Source: Argyresthia goedartella
Lineage: Eukaryota; Arthropoda; Insecta; Lepidoptera; Argyresthiidae
Direction: 5' to 3'
DNA length: 64,000 nt
Assembly (NCBI GenBank): GCA_949825045.1
Contig: OX463820.1
Coordinates: 4,104,501-4,168,500, forward strand
Shown: in pieces, positions 27,446-38,683 of the stretch
Layout: each line of letters begins with the position of its first letter
How positions within the stretch are numbered: the first letter of the stretch is position 1
The notes under the pieces: generated by a model
Told to the model about the DNA's origin: nothing
Seen by the model: the letters and a program-made list of their open reading frames with translations, nothing else
The model's database searches: none
Program-made: the position numbers and the translations under genes

Positions 27446-29660
27446 TGCAAAAATGTCCTATTGGTGTCGAACCATGGCGTGTTATCTTGCTGCGTTGACA
27501 TGGAACACATGATCGGGCCCACGCTTTACAATCCTTCTGCATCGATGGCCAGACGAAACGCTGAGATACCAGTCGGGTAGATGCTCGTGCTCCGGGGTGA
27601 CTGAGGTTGTGTAGTTTGTCAAAGGTTTGGCGACGGAATGGGGGCGTTATGTAGGGCCGAGGTTTTCCGGTAGAGGTATCGCAAATTAATGTTATGTCTG
27701 TACCTGGTATGAAGATTTTCACTAATTTAAGTGATGAACCGCCACTACCCAGGGTGCGAAGCTCCTCATCTACCTCTTGAGACGTTGCCAGTGCAGCATA
27801 GTTGTCCTCCAGTGAGATGGCTTCGATACGTGACATGGTGTCTGCGACGACGTTGTCTACGCCCTTTATGTGAAGAATGTCAGTTGTAAACTGTGAAATA
27901 AATGACAATTGATTAAGTTGTGAAGGAGGAAGTTTCTCTCTTTTCTGTGAGAATGCAAATTTCATCGGTTTGTGGTCGGTATAGATAACCGTGTGTTGGG
28001 CTTCTAATATATGTCTGAAGTGTTGCACTGCTTCGTAAATAGCCAAAAGTTCGCGATAGTATGCGGGCCATTCTGTCTGTTTCGGTGTGAGTTTCTTGCT
28101 ATAGAAAGATATTGGTTGCCAAGTATCATTTACTCTCTGTTGCAAGCAAGCGCCAACCTGTGCATTCGATGCGTCTGTAAAGAGGCCCAATTTTGCGTCA
28201 CTGATTGCATGAGCGAGCAGAGTGGCATCGGTCAACTTATCTTTACAAGTCTGGAAGGCTTGCTCTAGTTCTGGCGTCCATGGTACTGGTTTAGCTCCTT
28301 TTGACTTTGTCGAGGCCAATACATTAATGAGGGGCGCTTGAAGTTCGGCAGCATGTGGCAGAAACCGGCGGTAGTAGTTGATTATCCCCAGGAATCTGCG
28401 AAGGCCTTGCACTGTTTTTGGCAAGGGAAAATTCTGCAGGGCTTCAATTCTCTCTGGTGGAGGAGATGCACCATCCTTGTTTATCCGATATCCGAGGAAT
28501 GTAACTTCACTTGCTCCTAGAACACATTTTGATGAGTTAACAACTACTCCATAGTCTGATAAGCGTTGAAATATTGTTCTTAGGTGTTTCACATGCTCAT
28601 CAGCATCACTGGAAAACACCAATATGTCATCGATGTATGGGAAACAGTAGTCTAGTCCTTGTACCACCTCATCTATGAACCGCTGGAAGGTTTGGCCAGC
28701 ATTTCTGAGGCCGAAGGTCATGAAAGGAAATTCAAATAACCCGAAGGGTGTTATTATGGCAGTTTTGTTGATATCATCTGGATTTACAGGAATCTGCTGG
28801 AAAGCCTTCACAAGGTCCAGTGTGCTGAATATTGTAGAGCCTGCTATGTTATGGCTAAAATCACCAATATGTCTAACTGGATACCTGTCAGGAATGGTCC
28901 TGGCGTTGAGTCCTCTATAGTCTCCGCAAGGTCGCCAGCCATTTTCTCCCTTTGGTGCCATGTGAAGCGGTGATGACCATGGGCTCTTCGATGACCTGGT
29001 AGTTCCACATTTTACCATGTCTGCAAATTCCACCTTTGCTGCTTGCAGTTTGTTCGGTCCCAGGCGCCTTGGTCTGCAGGATATAGGGGGTCCATCCAGT
29101 GTTTTAATGAAATGCACTGTGTTATGTTTGATGTTCCTTGGAAAACCAGGTGGCCGGGTAATATCAGGGAATTCTTCCAACACTTCAGTAAATCTGGCGC
29201 ATGAGGTGTTTGCAGCCACGGCCTTGACACTGGTTTGGTCCACCTCTGCTATACAAGCGGGGGAGCTGAGACCGGTTTTTGCGTCTAGGAGAGTTTTAGT
29301 CCGGCAGTCAGGTAACAGGTGGTAATAACTGAGAAAGTCCGATCCAATGATGGCAGTGTTTACATCAGCGATGGTAAAATTCCAAAGGAATTCTCTTCGT
29401 AGGCCAAGGTTCAATGTTAGTGTGAGGCAGCCGTAGGTTTTTATTGTTGAGCCATTTGCTGCACTGAGGTCATAGGATGTTGGGTGACGGCGGCCTTGTA
29501 TGTAACGTCTTGGAAAACAACAGAGGTCTGATCCAGTATCAATGAGGAATTTATATTTACTTGATTGGTCTGTTACAAAGAGTCGGCGTCCAGGGTTGGG
29601 GCAGCTAGCTTCCGCCGTTACTGGCTGCTGCCTTTCTGGTTTTGCTCATATGTGCACGGT
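27420..29660 (-). CDS. Gypsy pol: protease, RT, RNase H, integrase N-terminus
   Basis: The frame opens just upstream of the gag stop and overlaps gag in the -1 register, the usual arrangement for frameshift expression. Protease: [14 protein letters not shown] and [53 protein letters not shown] and catalytic [11 protein letters not shown]. RNase [38 protein letters not shown]. Integrase HHCC finger: HNLSHPGA...C.PCQRSK. All RT and RNase H acidic residues are intact. The frame fails at about 27420 in the integrase core. The pol region is otherwise well preserved. Confidence 0.9.
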
Positions 29661-30529
29661 GACTGGCAGCGTGTTTCCTTTTCTTTGAAAATTCTGTGGT
29701 ACCAGCACATACCTTTGTTTACATTACTGTCACTGTGATTTGCTCGCGGTCTTGATGTAGATCTTGATCTTCTTCTGTTTGTTGATGTCAGTGCCACCAC
29801 TTGTACAGCAAGTTGTTCAATCTTATTGTTAAGCATGTTTATTTCTGTCTGTGCGATGCAGTGCACCACTGGTGGGGGTGGCATTGCTAGTTCGACAATT
29901 TTATCTGCCAATTCCGCTATTTGGTTTAGAGGCGCATCAGTCTGTGCCGCTAGTATGGCCTGCACGTTGGCTGGCAGACGGCGGAGCCACAGTTGAGAAA
30001 TTATTTTTTCATCTGCTAATGCAGTTCCCGCCAGTGATCTCAAATGTCTGAGAAACTGTGAAGGCCGTCGGTCTCCCATCTCTTCCTCGCTGATGAGGCG
30101 ACGAACCCGTTGTTGTTCTGATGTTGATAATCTTTTTATTAACTCTGTCTTTAGTAGTTGATATTGCCCCTTTTCCGGCGGTTTGAGTATGATGTCTTCA
30201 ACTTCCGCTACCATCCTGGTGTCCAATTGCGCCAGGAAGTAGTTATACTTCGTCTCCTCCGTCTTTATTCCACTAATTTGGAATTGTGCTTCTGCCTGGG
30301 CAAACCAAAGAGCCGGTTTGTCGGCCCAGAAAGGCGGCAACTTCGCCATTACTCTGTACACTTGTGGCAAAGCCTCGGCGGAGACGGCTGGTCCTTCGGT
30401 CTTGGTCTTTACGCCGCTGCCCGAAGCCGCTACCATGTTGGACATTGATGCAAGTTGCTCCTGCAGTTTTGCATTTTGTGCCTGCAGCTCTGTAAATAGC
30501 GCCAATGCGTCGGGCGGTAAATTGTCCAT
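29618..30529 (-). CDS. Gypsy gag with CHCC knuckle
   Basis: 303 residues from [19 protein letters not shown], chosen because it follows the PBS by about 12 bases; the open frame before it is LTR. The N-terminus is a coiled-coil-like Gln-rich segment; the centre has [19 protein letters not shown] and [12 protein letters not shown], the capsid-like retrotransposon gag core. The C-terminus carries [18 protein letters not shown], i.e. C-x2-H-x9-C-x3-C in place of the common CCHC knuckle. This atypical CHCC knuckle is known from CsRn1-clade elements. It forms the particle that packages the element RNA. Confidence 0.88.
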   Translation of the reverse strand: MDNLPPDALALFTELQAQNAKLQEQLASMSNMVAASGSGVKTKTEGPAVSAEALPQVYRVMAKLPPFWADKPALWFAQAEAQFQISGIKTEETKYNYFLAQLDTRMVAEVEDIILKPPEKGQYQLLKTELIKRLSTSEQQRVRRLISEEEMGDRRPSQFLRHLRSLAGTALADEKIISQLWLRRLPANVQAILAAQTDAPLNQIAELADKIVELAMPPPPVVHCIAQTEINMLNNKIEQLAVQVVALTSTNRRRSRSTSRPRANHSDSNVNKGMCWYHRIFKEKETRCQSPCTYEQNQKGSSQ

Positions 30530-30541
30530 TTTATCGAACTT

Positions 30542-30551
30542 GGGGTCACCA
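30542..30551 (-). promoter_or_regulatory. Primer binding site, tRNA-Trp type
   Basis: TGGTGACCCC directly follows the LTR end. It matches the complement of the 3' end of tRNA-Trp including CCA, the primer reported for CsRn1-clade elements. Confidence 0.7.
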
Positions 30552-30662
30552 ATATGGGGTGCTTGTGTATACTTTAGGTGAAATGAAAGCACAAGCACAT
30601 TGATTTAAATAGATTCGTTTTTATGTTTTCTTTCAAGTCAATTTTACAGAATCTAGCTTAGC
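30552..30662 (-). repeat. Truncated 5' LTR of the CsRn1-type gypsy
   Basis: Homologous to the last 110 bp of the 3' LTR. It begins at TCGCTAAG, directly joined to LINE coding sequence (..LAQGVF), so U3 with the promoter is missing. Confidence 0.75.
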
Positions 30663-31262
30663 GAACACACCTTGAGCGAGAGAGCGTGTGTAAGCAACGA
30701 AAGGGGAGCTGCCAGTTCTTTGCCACATAGTTTGATGAAATGAGGGGAAAGGCCGTCCGGACCTGGTCCCTTATTGCTATCGAGTTTATTAATTTTTTTT
30801 AGTACATCAGCGGGGGTCTATGTACATTGGAAATAGTTGACGAGCTGCGGTCCTCAATGTTGCTCAAGGCAATAGAAGGCGAAGGCTTTCGACGATGTCT
30901 CACCGTTAAAAGACATAGTTTGTGGGATGGAATTGCCAGCTCTCTTATTCTTAACATACGACCAGAAGCTCTTTAGATTGTTGTGGATAGATTCTTCTAC
31001 ATCCGATAGGTATGATTTATAGCAGCTAAAAGTTAACTCTTTAGCCCTTGCTCTTAAAATTGAAAAGGCATCGTAATCTCTAGGATTGCCAAACTGTTTG
31101 TGGCGCTTGTGAGCCTTACATTGTGCATGTTCACATTGAGAATATGACCACTTTTTTCTGGCAACTCCCTCTCGTCTTAGGTTCCCATTCAGTATCTTTT
31201 TAAAATGTCTTTTCTCAACCCTATAAGTATGTCCATCAGTTTCGGTTTTCGGGCATGATTTC
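30663..31262 (-). pseudogene. Jockey-type LINE: linker and start of RT
   Basis: The minus strand reads RHFKKILNGNLRREGVARKK, AFSILRARAKELTFSCYKSY, NNLKSFWSYVKNKRAGNSIP, then PADVLKKINKLDSNKGPGPDG and FIKLCGKELAAPLSLL, in more than one frame. This is the segment between endonuclease and RT of a Jockey-like LINE, ending at LAQGVF where the gypsy LTR begins. It may be the 5' part of the same LINE as 24793-25763, with about 150 residues missing in between. Confidence 0.75.
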
Positions 31263-33164
31263 TTAAAACGTGTGTTTGGCTGCTCTGATAACTGCTAGCA
31301 TCCTAACAGATGGGTGCCACCCGGATATTTTCATCTGATCGGAACATGAGTCAGACTAAAGAAACAGACCTATTTTTGATTGACAAAAACGGTGTAGGGC
31401 CAATACTGCTTCTCGGTAATTTTTGACTGTCCACTACGTCACGAAGAATAAACTTTTTTATTTAATCGTCAATAATTTGCAAATCGAATGCATTTTTACT
31501 TTTCCATTCCATGTCTAGAATAGACGTGCTCTCGAGAACAAAAAATATTTTTAGTTTGTGAATTTAACTGGATGACGAAAGCACTCTAGTAGATATATTC
31601 CAATACAAATAAATAAATAAGTTAATGCTAATGCATAGAAATTGTCAGATAATACTTCAAAATCCACACGAAACGAAAATCAGTCGTATCCCGGAAAATA
31701 TCTGTTGCACAGCGGAACAATTATTTTTTAGTTCGTGAATTTCTCTGGCATTGGCAATGGTACACTAGTATATTCCGATATAAGTTTATATATATAAGCT
31801 AATAGATATATAGATAAGTCCTATCGGATATATAGATAAGACGGACACTTTCCTATCCCGGAAAGTGTCCTTCGCACAACGGAACATACTCATAGATGTA
31901 AGACTGCAAATTCACTGAATCAGTTTAATTAATAAGACCAACTTGGTAGCATATCCTTCTTTTTTTTTCTTAATTTCTGGTCCAAAACGTCGTAGCTCTG
32001 GCGCTAGGTTCCGCCAGTAAATTATATTTCATTGCTCAATTCTTCCGATATAGGATGATGAGTTTATTTTTACAGGTAGTTGACTTCATTATACTATGTA
32101 GATTCGCACATTTTTAGGTACAAATCGAATAAAAAAATAGATTCGTTAATTCCCTGCCCGCCCGTCCGCTCAACCCGGGTTTCGTCATTCGGTACTCTTG
32201 CGTGCGAGGTAGAAGCAGGACAAGCATTCATGAAATTCTGCTTAAACGTTTCTCGAACCAGTTTTATCATGTCAAAGCGACACAGTGAAGATGCTCTCAT
32301 ATCATTAAAAAAGAAACGGTCAAGTGCTAGTCGCGACTCGCACACTAGAGCTAGATATAGAGTAGACGTCTGTATGGCTATTGAGGGCTTTAGGACAGGG
32401 CCCTTTTAAGCGGGGGGAGGAGGAGGGAGGGGGATTGAAGAAAAGGGAACTGGAGGAAGGGGAAGGGAGGGGGGTATGAGGTAGGGGAGGGGAGAAGGGA
32501 CGAAAGGAAGGAAGGAAAATATGAATATCATTATTTTACTTCTCTAAATATTAATGAAGAACTCTGTGGGTTACAGTCGATTGAGGCTGTGCTACCTAAG
32601 CACCGTGGTCCCAGGTTTGAATGCCGGCTGGGAAGGAAAAAAAATGTGTTAGAAGTTGCCTGTGTCTGATGTTGCTGTTTTTGGTTCCCACGACACAGGC
32701 GTAAGTGTGGGGCCAGAAGTAAAAGCATTGTATGTGCCTGTATGATGTTTATGTTGTTTATAAACACAATGGATCCGATTGCGTTTCTTAGGTGCACCTG
32801 TTTAAGGCCGATTATTGGACTTAAAATAGTCTGAAATTCGTACTTAAATTATAAGTTCACATTCCTATTGCGTTTGTTGACCAATTAAGTTCACAACACT
32901 ATTTATGAATATTTCGAGCTTAATTTTGTCTACTGCATGTCTATTGCTATTCCGTTTCTAACAGTTTGACAGTTGGTCGGTGTTGAATGAACGTATGGCG
33001 TTTGGAAATGTTGTTCTTTAAGTTCGCACCTAATTAGCCCGTACGTAAACATATTTATTAAAATTATAGTGAAAATTATAAAAAATAATAGTAATTAGAA
33101 AATGTTAGTCCGCCACTATTTGGATTCGGAAAGAAACGCAATCGGACCCAATATATATGTTTAT
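31263..33164. other. Stretch without a recognised gene
   Basis: Contains degenerate internal repeats around TATCCCGGAAA...GCACA.CGGAACA (31688, 31855), and a piece of the common lepidopteran repeat (GGTCAAGTGCTAGTCGCGACT at 32320-32340). This is followed by the purine tract at 32405-32517 and a tRNA-like degenerate segment near 32600. No supported coding exon. Confidence 0.4.
32405..32517. repeat. Polypurine tract (mirror of 17165-17300)
   Basis: Almost pure G and A (GGAGGAGGGAGGGGG-like). The sequence just left of it, AGACGTCTGTATGGCTATTG and onward, is the complement of 17310-17370, so the two tracts belong to one repeat family in opposite orientation. Confidence 0.8.
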
Positions 33165-33470
33165 AAATATTCTTACCTAAAGTGATTCTGCCACTGATTC
33201 TCAAAGGCAAAATAATTTGATGGTTATAACGCTCGCCAGCTTTTCTCCATAATACATCTTTTTCTGCCATCATCATCGGACTTCAAACTTTTTTTATCGG
33301 TAAAAATTACGATTTCGTTCTCCCAATCAAAGTTTAGATACTCAGATGCGAATCTCATTCTGGCTTGACGATGGGCTTCGGTTAATTCAATTTTTTGTGG
33401 ATACCCCCTGCATGTAAATGTTTCCTTACTGTTTCCAGTCAAATATTATATGCTACGGCAGTTGATCGTG
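33165..33470 (-). pseudogene. Tc1/mariner transposase fragment
   Basis: Reads LTEAHRQARMRFASEYLNFD and WENEIVIFTDKKSLKSDDDG, matching the block around the first catalytic Asp in Tc1-like transposases (usually VIFSDEKSF). Here the residue after the Asp is Lys, not Glu. Surrounding frames are broken. Family within Tc1/mariner not determined. Confidence 0.65.
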
Positions 33471-33720
33471 TCGTCTTAAATGTGTCTTCTGTTAGAACTT
33501 AACGATTTCACGATGTCGGTTTGATGCATCTGTGAAGGTCATTGCTCGCGTGCCGGGGCGGTTACGCTTTCTTAGTATCTCCGAATCCATAGACGGACAG
33601 TGTTTCTCTGTAAGAGATATCTTATTAGTCATTTTAACACGAAAGCTTTGTTACACGAAACAAAAAATTATTACAATTAAGTATAATAAATACTTATTTT
33701 TTACTAACCGCGATAGGTAC

Positions 33721-34085
33721 TGTAAGGTTCGATATTTGTTTAGGCGATTATATTGTATACGGGCCTCTTTAGAGTGGGTGTCACTTTGACACTGTTACTT
33801 ATTTTGTAATTTTAAAAAGAAAGAGGTTTGGGTGTGAGAAGTCAATGGGACACACTTCACCGTAGGCTTCGGCCAGTGACTGAGCTAAATTATAGTGAGG
33901 ATTAGAGTAATGACTATCGAGCCAGTTGTGGATCCCTTTTATACAAAGTGTAAATAAACTATTCATATACATAAATCAAATAAAAACAACAACAACAAAC
34001 CAGTCCAGTGTTATGATTTATAATTATCAATTAAGCACTACATCATTAGTGCTAGGAGTACTACATTGGTGCTAGGAGCACTACA
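33721..34085 (+). repeat. Gypsy B 5' LTR
   Basis: TGTAAGGTTCGATATTT to GCTAGGAGCACTACA, 365 bp. It is followed directly by TTGGCGGAGGCGCCAAACG, where the primer binding site should be; I could not match it to a specific tRNA. Confidence 0.88.
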
Positions 34086-34397
34086 TTGGCGGAGGCGCCA
34101 AACGAGCCGGAGAAATAGGAAGACTGCTTCAGATGGAAGGGGACGTCATAAAAAGTGGCGTAATAGAAGAGGATAGTGATCGTCGATCCAGACCTTGCTG
34201 AATCGAGGAAGGATCGAATGTGCATTGGGAAGTATATTTCTGTACTTAAGTTTGTATTTAGGAATTACCTCGATCTGCCAAGCGAGTGAAGAATCAAATA
34301 GAAAAATGTTGTGGGAAGATTGTTTTATAGCGGCGGACATTTTGTGAAAAATTTTATGAAATTATTTCATGATGAAATAATTTTATGAAATAATTTT

Positions 34398-34937
34398 ATG
34401 AAATTATTTCAGGAGTCCTTTGAAGACTTTCTAGAAGACTTCAGAGATGCTGCATCGAGGAAGAGATTTATATCGTCGGAGGAATTAAAATTATTATTTC
34501 CTTCGTATTTAAAAGGTGGAGCCTTATATTTTTTTAGGGAAATTAGGGGCAGTGCCCAGACATTTGACGAGGTGTTGAATAATTTTAATGAGGAGTTTGG
34601 AGGCACAGACTTTGCAGAGAAGTTCTACAATGCCAAGCAAGAGAAAAGAAGTTTGTTGGACTACTTCCATTATTTAGGGGACCTAGTGAGGAAGGCTAGA
34701 GTTACTAAAGATGACATTTTTATAACGCAATTTTTAAGAGGATTGCAAAACCATCTTAGAAATAAATTAATGTTGAGCCATTTTGTAGATAAGAAGGCGC
34801 TAAGGGCAGTGCTGGTACAGATGGAGAAGTTAAGTCCGGGAAGTGATGATAATGTGAATGTGTTTAGGAACCCGGCAACTTTTGGACCAAATTTGGCCCA
34901 TGGCAATAGGGGGGGGAGACAGGCCGAATGTTTCTAG
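34398..34937 (+). CDS. Gypsy B gag (capsid-like)
   Basis: 179 residues: FQESFEDFLEDFRDAASRKR, ELKLLFPSYLKGGALYFFRE, FDEVLNNFNEEFGG, LLDYFHYLGDLVRKARVTKD, FLRGLQNHLRNKLML. The pattern of FxxFxxF, GGA...F and F.RGL.. is that of Ty3/gypsy capsid domains. No zinc knuckle is present and the frame stops after GNRGGRQAECF, so the C-terminal nucleocapsid part appears truncated. The start is uncertain, because a repeated AATTTTATGAAATTATTTCA motif lies just before it (34355-34410). Confidence 0.7.
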   Translation: MKLFQESFEDFLEDFRDAASRKRFISSEELKLLFPSYLKGGALYFFREIRGSAQTFDEVLNNFNEEFGGTDFAEKFYNAKQEKRSLLDYFHYLGDLVRKARVTKDDIFITQFLRGLQNHLRNKLMLSHFVDKKALRAVLVQMEKLSPGSDDNVNVFRNPATFGPNLAHGNRGGRQAECF

Positions 34938-35078
34938 TACTAATAATTATAATTTGCGTCCTAGGCAAGCGGATTTTGCAACACGTCGTCGCTAGAGCCC
35001 GATAGCGGTGACCAGGCTGACCTGTGGAATGAGGGCCTCAGACGAGCTCAGCAGCGTAGCACAGAAGCAGAACGACCA

Positions 35079-37415
35079 ATGGGGAAGATCGTCGCAGTCA
35101 AGGCGGATCAGCAGGTCAGACCATTAGATTTATTAAATGCATCTGGAGTAAATGTGGTAGCTCTTTTAGATACAGGCGCTACAGCTTCATGCATCAGCCC
35201 AGCCGTTGCAGGTCAAGTGGGTGCGATATGTATGCAAGAAGAGAAGAGACGGGTTAAGGCGGTAAATGGAAGTTTGCTGCAAATTGTAGGGAAATGTGTT
35301 AAAGATTTTAGTTTGGACAATTTTAGCTTTTCACAGGAATTTTTAGTAGTAACTGATTTGAATTGTAGCATTATTTTAGGGGTGGATATTTTAATAAAGA
35401 ACGGTATAAATATTGATTTTGTTCATTCGTGTATGAGTTTTTTCCAGGGAAAAATACCGTTTTTCAATAATTTCCATACGAAACAAAACACGACGCCGGT
35501 AAAACGAAATGTCATGTGCGTAAGGATTCTTTCAAAACAAAAGATAGCGTCGGACTTTCTAGACGGTCCTAGAAGGAAACAAGTGAACTTCGGGGAAACC
35601 ACGGTTATCGAGGATCGTGACGTGATAAATTCTATCGACTTTCAGGAGCTAAGAAAGGCCGATTACGTTTATTTCTCGGGGTTATCGGATTCGTGCGAAT
35701 TTGCGTTTGGGGTAGAAGATAAACGGTTTATCGTAAATGAGGATTTATGTGAGAATGATAAGCGGATATTATTGGCGTTGTTGGATAGGAATGCGGATAG
35801 ATTTGCGTTTGCAACTGACCAGTTTGGTAGGTCGGAGATAGTGTCGGTCGATATTAAGACTTATGATGAAGAGCCGGTTCATTGTCACCCGTATCGCGTT
35901 TCGCCGGTGCAACGGGAAATTATTGAGGAGCAGGTCGCGGAGATGTTGAAACTAGGTGTAATTAGGGAATCCACTAGTTTTTATGCTGCGCCCGTCGTGT
36001 TAATTAAAAAGCCCGATGATTCATGGAGTTTTTGTGTAGATTATCGGAAATTAAATAAGAAAATTTGTAGGGATGATTATCCTATTCCGCGGATAGAAGA
36101 CATTGTCGATAGTTTGTCCGGGGCCAAGTATTTTGCGGAGTTAGATCTCAATTCAGGTTATTGGCAGACGGTTATTACGGAAGGTAGGCATAAAACGGCT
36201 TTCGTCACGACCACGGGTCTTTATGAATTTAATGTTGTTCCGTTCGGTTTGGCAGCGAGTCAAGCGGTTTTCCAACGGATGATGGATAAAGTTTTGGCGG
36301 ATTTAAGATTTAAAGGGGTTATGGTTTCAGACAATATAATTGTGTATGGTAGAACGTTCGAGGAGTTTACCGATACGTTGCAGAAAGTTTTTGGGCGGTT
36401 TAGAGAAGCGAACTTGACCTTCAAGCCATCCAAATGTAAATTCGGTTTTTGCGAAATTGAGATGCTATGTTATCGAATCTCGAATGACGGAGTAAAACCT
36501 AGTGAGAAAAAGCTGAAGGCTATGCAACAGGTTCCAGCTCCCACATCTACGAAGGATGTGAAACAATTATTAGGTTTATTTTCTTATTATAGAAAATTTG
36601 TATCGAATTTTACGAGAATATCGTTGCCTCTCACTAAATTATTGAAAAAGGGGGTAAAGTTTCAATGGAATGAAGAATTGCAGAATTTGTTCGAGTATAT
36701 TAAGAAGGTTATGTGTAGTGCGCCAATACTTTCCTATTATTCGGGGGATAAGTCGGTTACTATGAGAGTTTATGTGGATGCGTCTAACGAGGCGTTGGGT
36801 GCAGTATTGATGCAGGGCGTTGAAAAAATGAGTCCGGTTGCCTATGCGTCTAGGAAGTTAACGGATGCGCAGAAAAAATATAGTACGACGGAGAGAGAGT
36901 GTCTGGGGTTAGTATGGTCGTTAAGGCACTATAGGCATTATCTTTGGGGATCGTATTTTCAGGTTGTTACAGACCATAGCGCGTTATGTTGGTTACAGTC
37001 GAAAAAAGATATGTCTGGTAGGTTAGCGCGATGGTCGTTAGCGATACAAGAATGGGATTTCGAGATAGTTCATTGCTCGGGGAAAAGCAATGTAGTGGCA
37101 GATTTTTTGAGTAGGAATCCGCTAATGGAAGAAGGGAAACGGGAAACAGAAGGACCTCAGTCTTCTTCTCGTTCTGAACCTGATGATAATGGTTTGGAAG
37201 TTTTTAGTATTAATGTGGAGTCGTTACAGGCGGATCAAGAGAACGATTCATTTTGTAGTAGATGGTTAACTCGGTTGAGCGAACGTCCGGAAGCGTGGCG
37301 TAGCGGTTTTTGTTTGAGAAATAATTTACTATATAAGAGCGTACGTAGAGATGGAGAAATTAGGGAGGTATTAGTATTGCCAAGGTCTTTGTTTCAAAAT
37401 GTAATGAACGAATTA
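35079..37415 (+). pseudogene. Gypsy B protease, RT and RNase H, cut by BEL
   Basis: Protease: VVALLDTGATASCIS and IILGVDILIKNG. RT: PVVLIKKPDDSWSFCVDYRK, FAELDLNSGYWQT, NVVPFGLAASQAVFQRMM. The catalytic box reads MVSDNIIVYG where YxDDI is expected: the first position and the second Asp are replaced, which should abolish polymerisation. RNase H: RVYVDASNEALGAVL, STTERECLGLVWSL, VVTDHSALCWL. The open frame continues to 37538, but from 37416 on it is BEL LTR sequence. The coding sequence resumes after the BEL at 42979 with LHDEAWTGGHLG. Confidence 0.9.
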
Positions 37416-38003
37416 TGTTTAATATTTGTGCTTCGGAACGCACCGGTTTTTTGTTGCGCGAATCGATCGCGAGTAATCGAGACATCACTAGCGAAAACGG
37501 CACTAGCAGCTGTCACTCGTATCGGAAACGAGATGTAAAATTGGAGGTTAATCTTTCTCTTGGTCTGTCTCATCGGTGAGAATAACATGGCGGCTCGGGC
37601 CCCGTGATGGTATTTCGGTGTACCAATTATCATACAGGCATCGGGCCTGGTCAGAGTGTAAATCTACCTCATAGCGTCGGGCTATTGATTGTAATTAGAT
37701 TCGCGTCAGCGGCCAAGTGATCCCTGTTGATTGGACATCGTCGCATCGGTAGCGGCGACTCCACGGTCACGGCAGGCAGCACGCCGGCGACAGCGTCGGC
37801 AGCAACGATAGGTTTCGATTCACTCCATATCCTATCCCAAACTGTGCCCTTTTCCCGTATTCCCGTCTCGAATCGAGCTTTCGATTTCCTGCCTACGGAG
37901 ACAAGGTCAGTAACCAATTGCATCACATTCTTTTCTCTCACGTGGCAAAGGCACATCCCCCTCAGGATTCTCACGCCGTTCGGTAGGCGTGGGAAATTAA
38001 ACA
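37416..38003 (+). repeat. BEL 5' LTR
   Basis: 588 bp, TGTTTAATATTTGTGC to GTGGGAAATTAAACA. TG...CA ends; the same length as the 3' copy. Confidence 0.93.
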
Positions 38004-38005
38004 TT

Positions 38006-38017
38006 TTGGTAGCAGAA
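38006..38017 (+). promoter_or_regulatory. BEL primer binding site, tRNA-Met(i) type
   Basis: TGGTAGCAGAAG starts three bases after the LTR. The first ten bases complement the 3' end of eukaryotic initiator tRNA-Met (…TCTGCTACCA). Confidence 0.6.
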
Positions 38018-38683
38018 GCGCGGTTTCCTAGTGGGAAATCATCGATTCACGGTAGGGTTGCCTTTGTCACATTGTAGTTGGGAGAAAAGAATATCCCAGA
38101 TTGGCTCAAGTCGGCAATGAGTCTGTGGTCGGTATACCACGATTAAAGCTCATTTTCGGTAAGTGAAAGTATAAGTGCCAATTTAGTTAACAGTAAAATT
38201 GTAGTCGGAACTACTGTTGTTGAGCATAAAAGATTGAACAGTCATTCTGCGAAGTAACTAGATTGTATTACTTGCGATAGAACGTCGGGTTCTATAGTCC
38301 TACAGTGTTATTTCGGTTTGCACAGCAGGGTCGGGCTATTTAAGGGGTATTAAGCTGATTTTGCTGACCTCAAAGGAAGTGTGGTTCCTATCGGAGGGGC
38401 CATTACTAGAAAAATAGTTTTTTTTTATAATAACCTTTTGTGTGTTATTTGGATTGTACCACATGGTGGCATTCTCTAATTGATTTAGAGTGTATATTAT
38501 AAGGTGTATGTCCACAGGGCGACCATATTAAATATTGTTTATGATTTAATTGTTTAGTGGTTGCCTTGGGTTTTACAACTTAGTTTTAATTTCTGTGCCC
38601 AGCGCTGACGGGAAAGTGCTGGTATCTGGCTGTGCTTAGTTCGGCAGTGAAGCATAGGACCAGGAACAATTAAATCGGTAACC

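Larger units (their letters stand above)
26242..30662 (-). mobile_element. CsRn1/Kabuki-type gypsy retrotransposon, 5' LTR truncated
   Basis: Minus-strand order: partial 5' LTR (30662-30552), primer binding site TGGTGACCCC (30551-30542), gag, protease-RT-RNase H-integrase, polypurine AGGGGGGTGA, and a complete 3' LTR (26444-26242). A PBS complementary to tRNA-Trp and a Cys-His-Cys-Cys gag knuckle are hallmarks of the CsRn1 clade. The 5' LTR has lost its U3 part and abuts a LINE, while the 3' LTR abuts a maT fragment, so the flanks do not match and no target duplication exists. Confidence 0.85.

Noticed and set aside
32545..32760. Possible second SINE family with a degenerate B box (GGTTTGAATGCC)
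   Set aside because: No A box, no recognisable tail and no second copy in the window.
37416..37538. C-terminal 41 residues of the open gypsy B pol frame
   Set aside because: This is BEL LTR sequence read through in frame, not gypsy protein. The true continuation starts at 42979.
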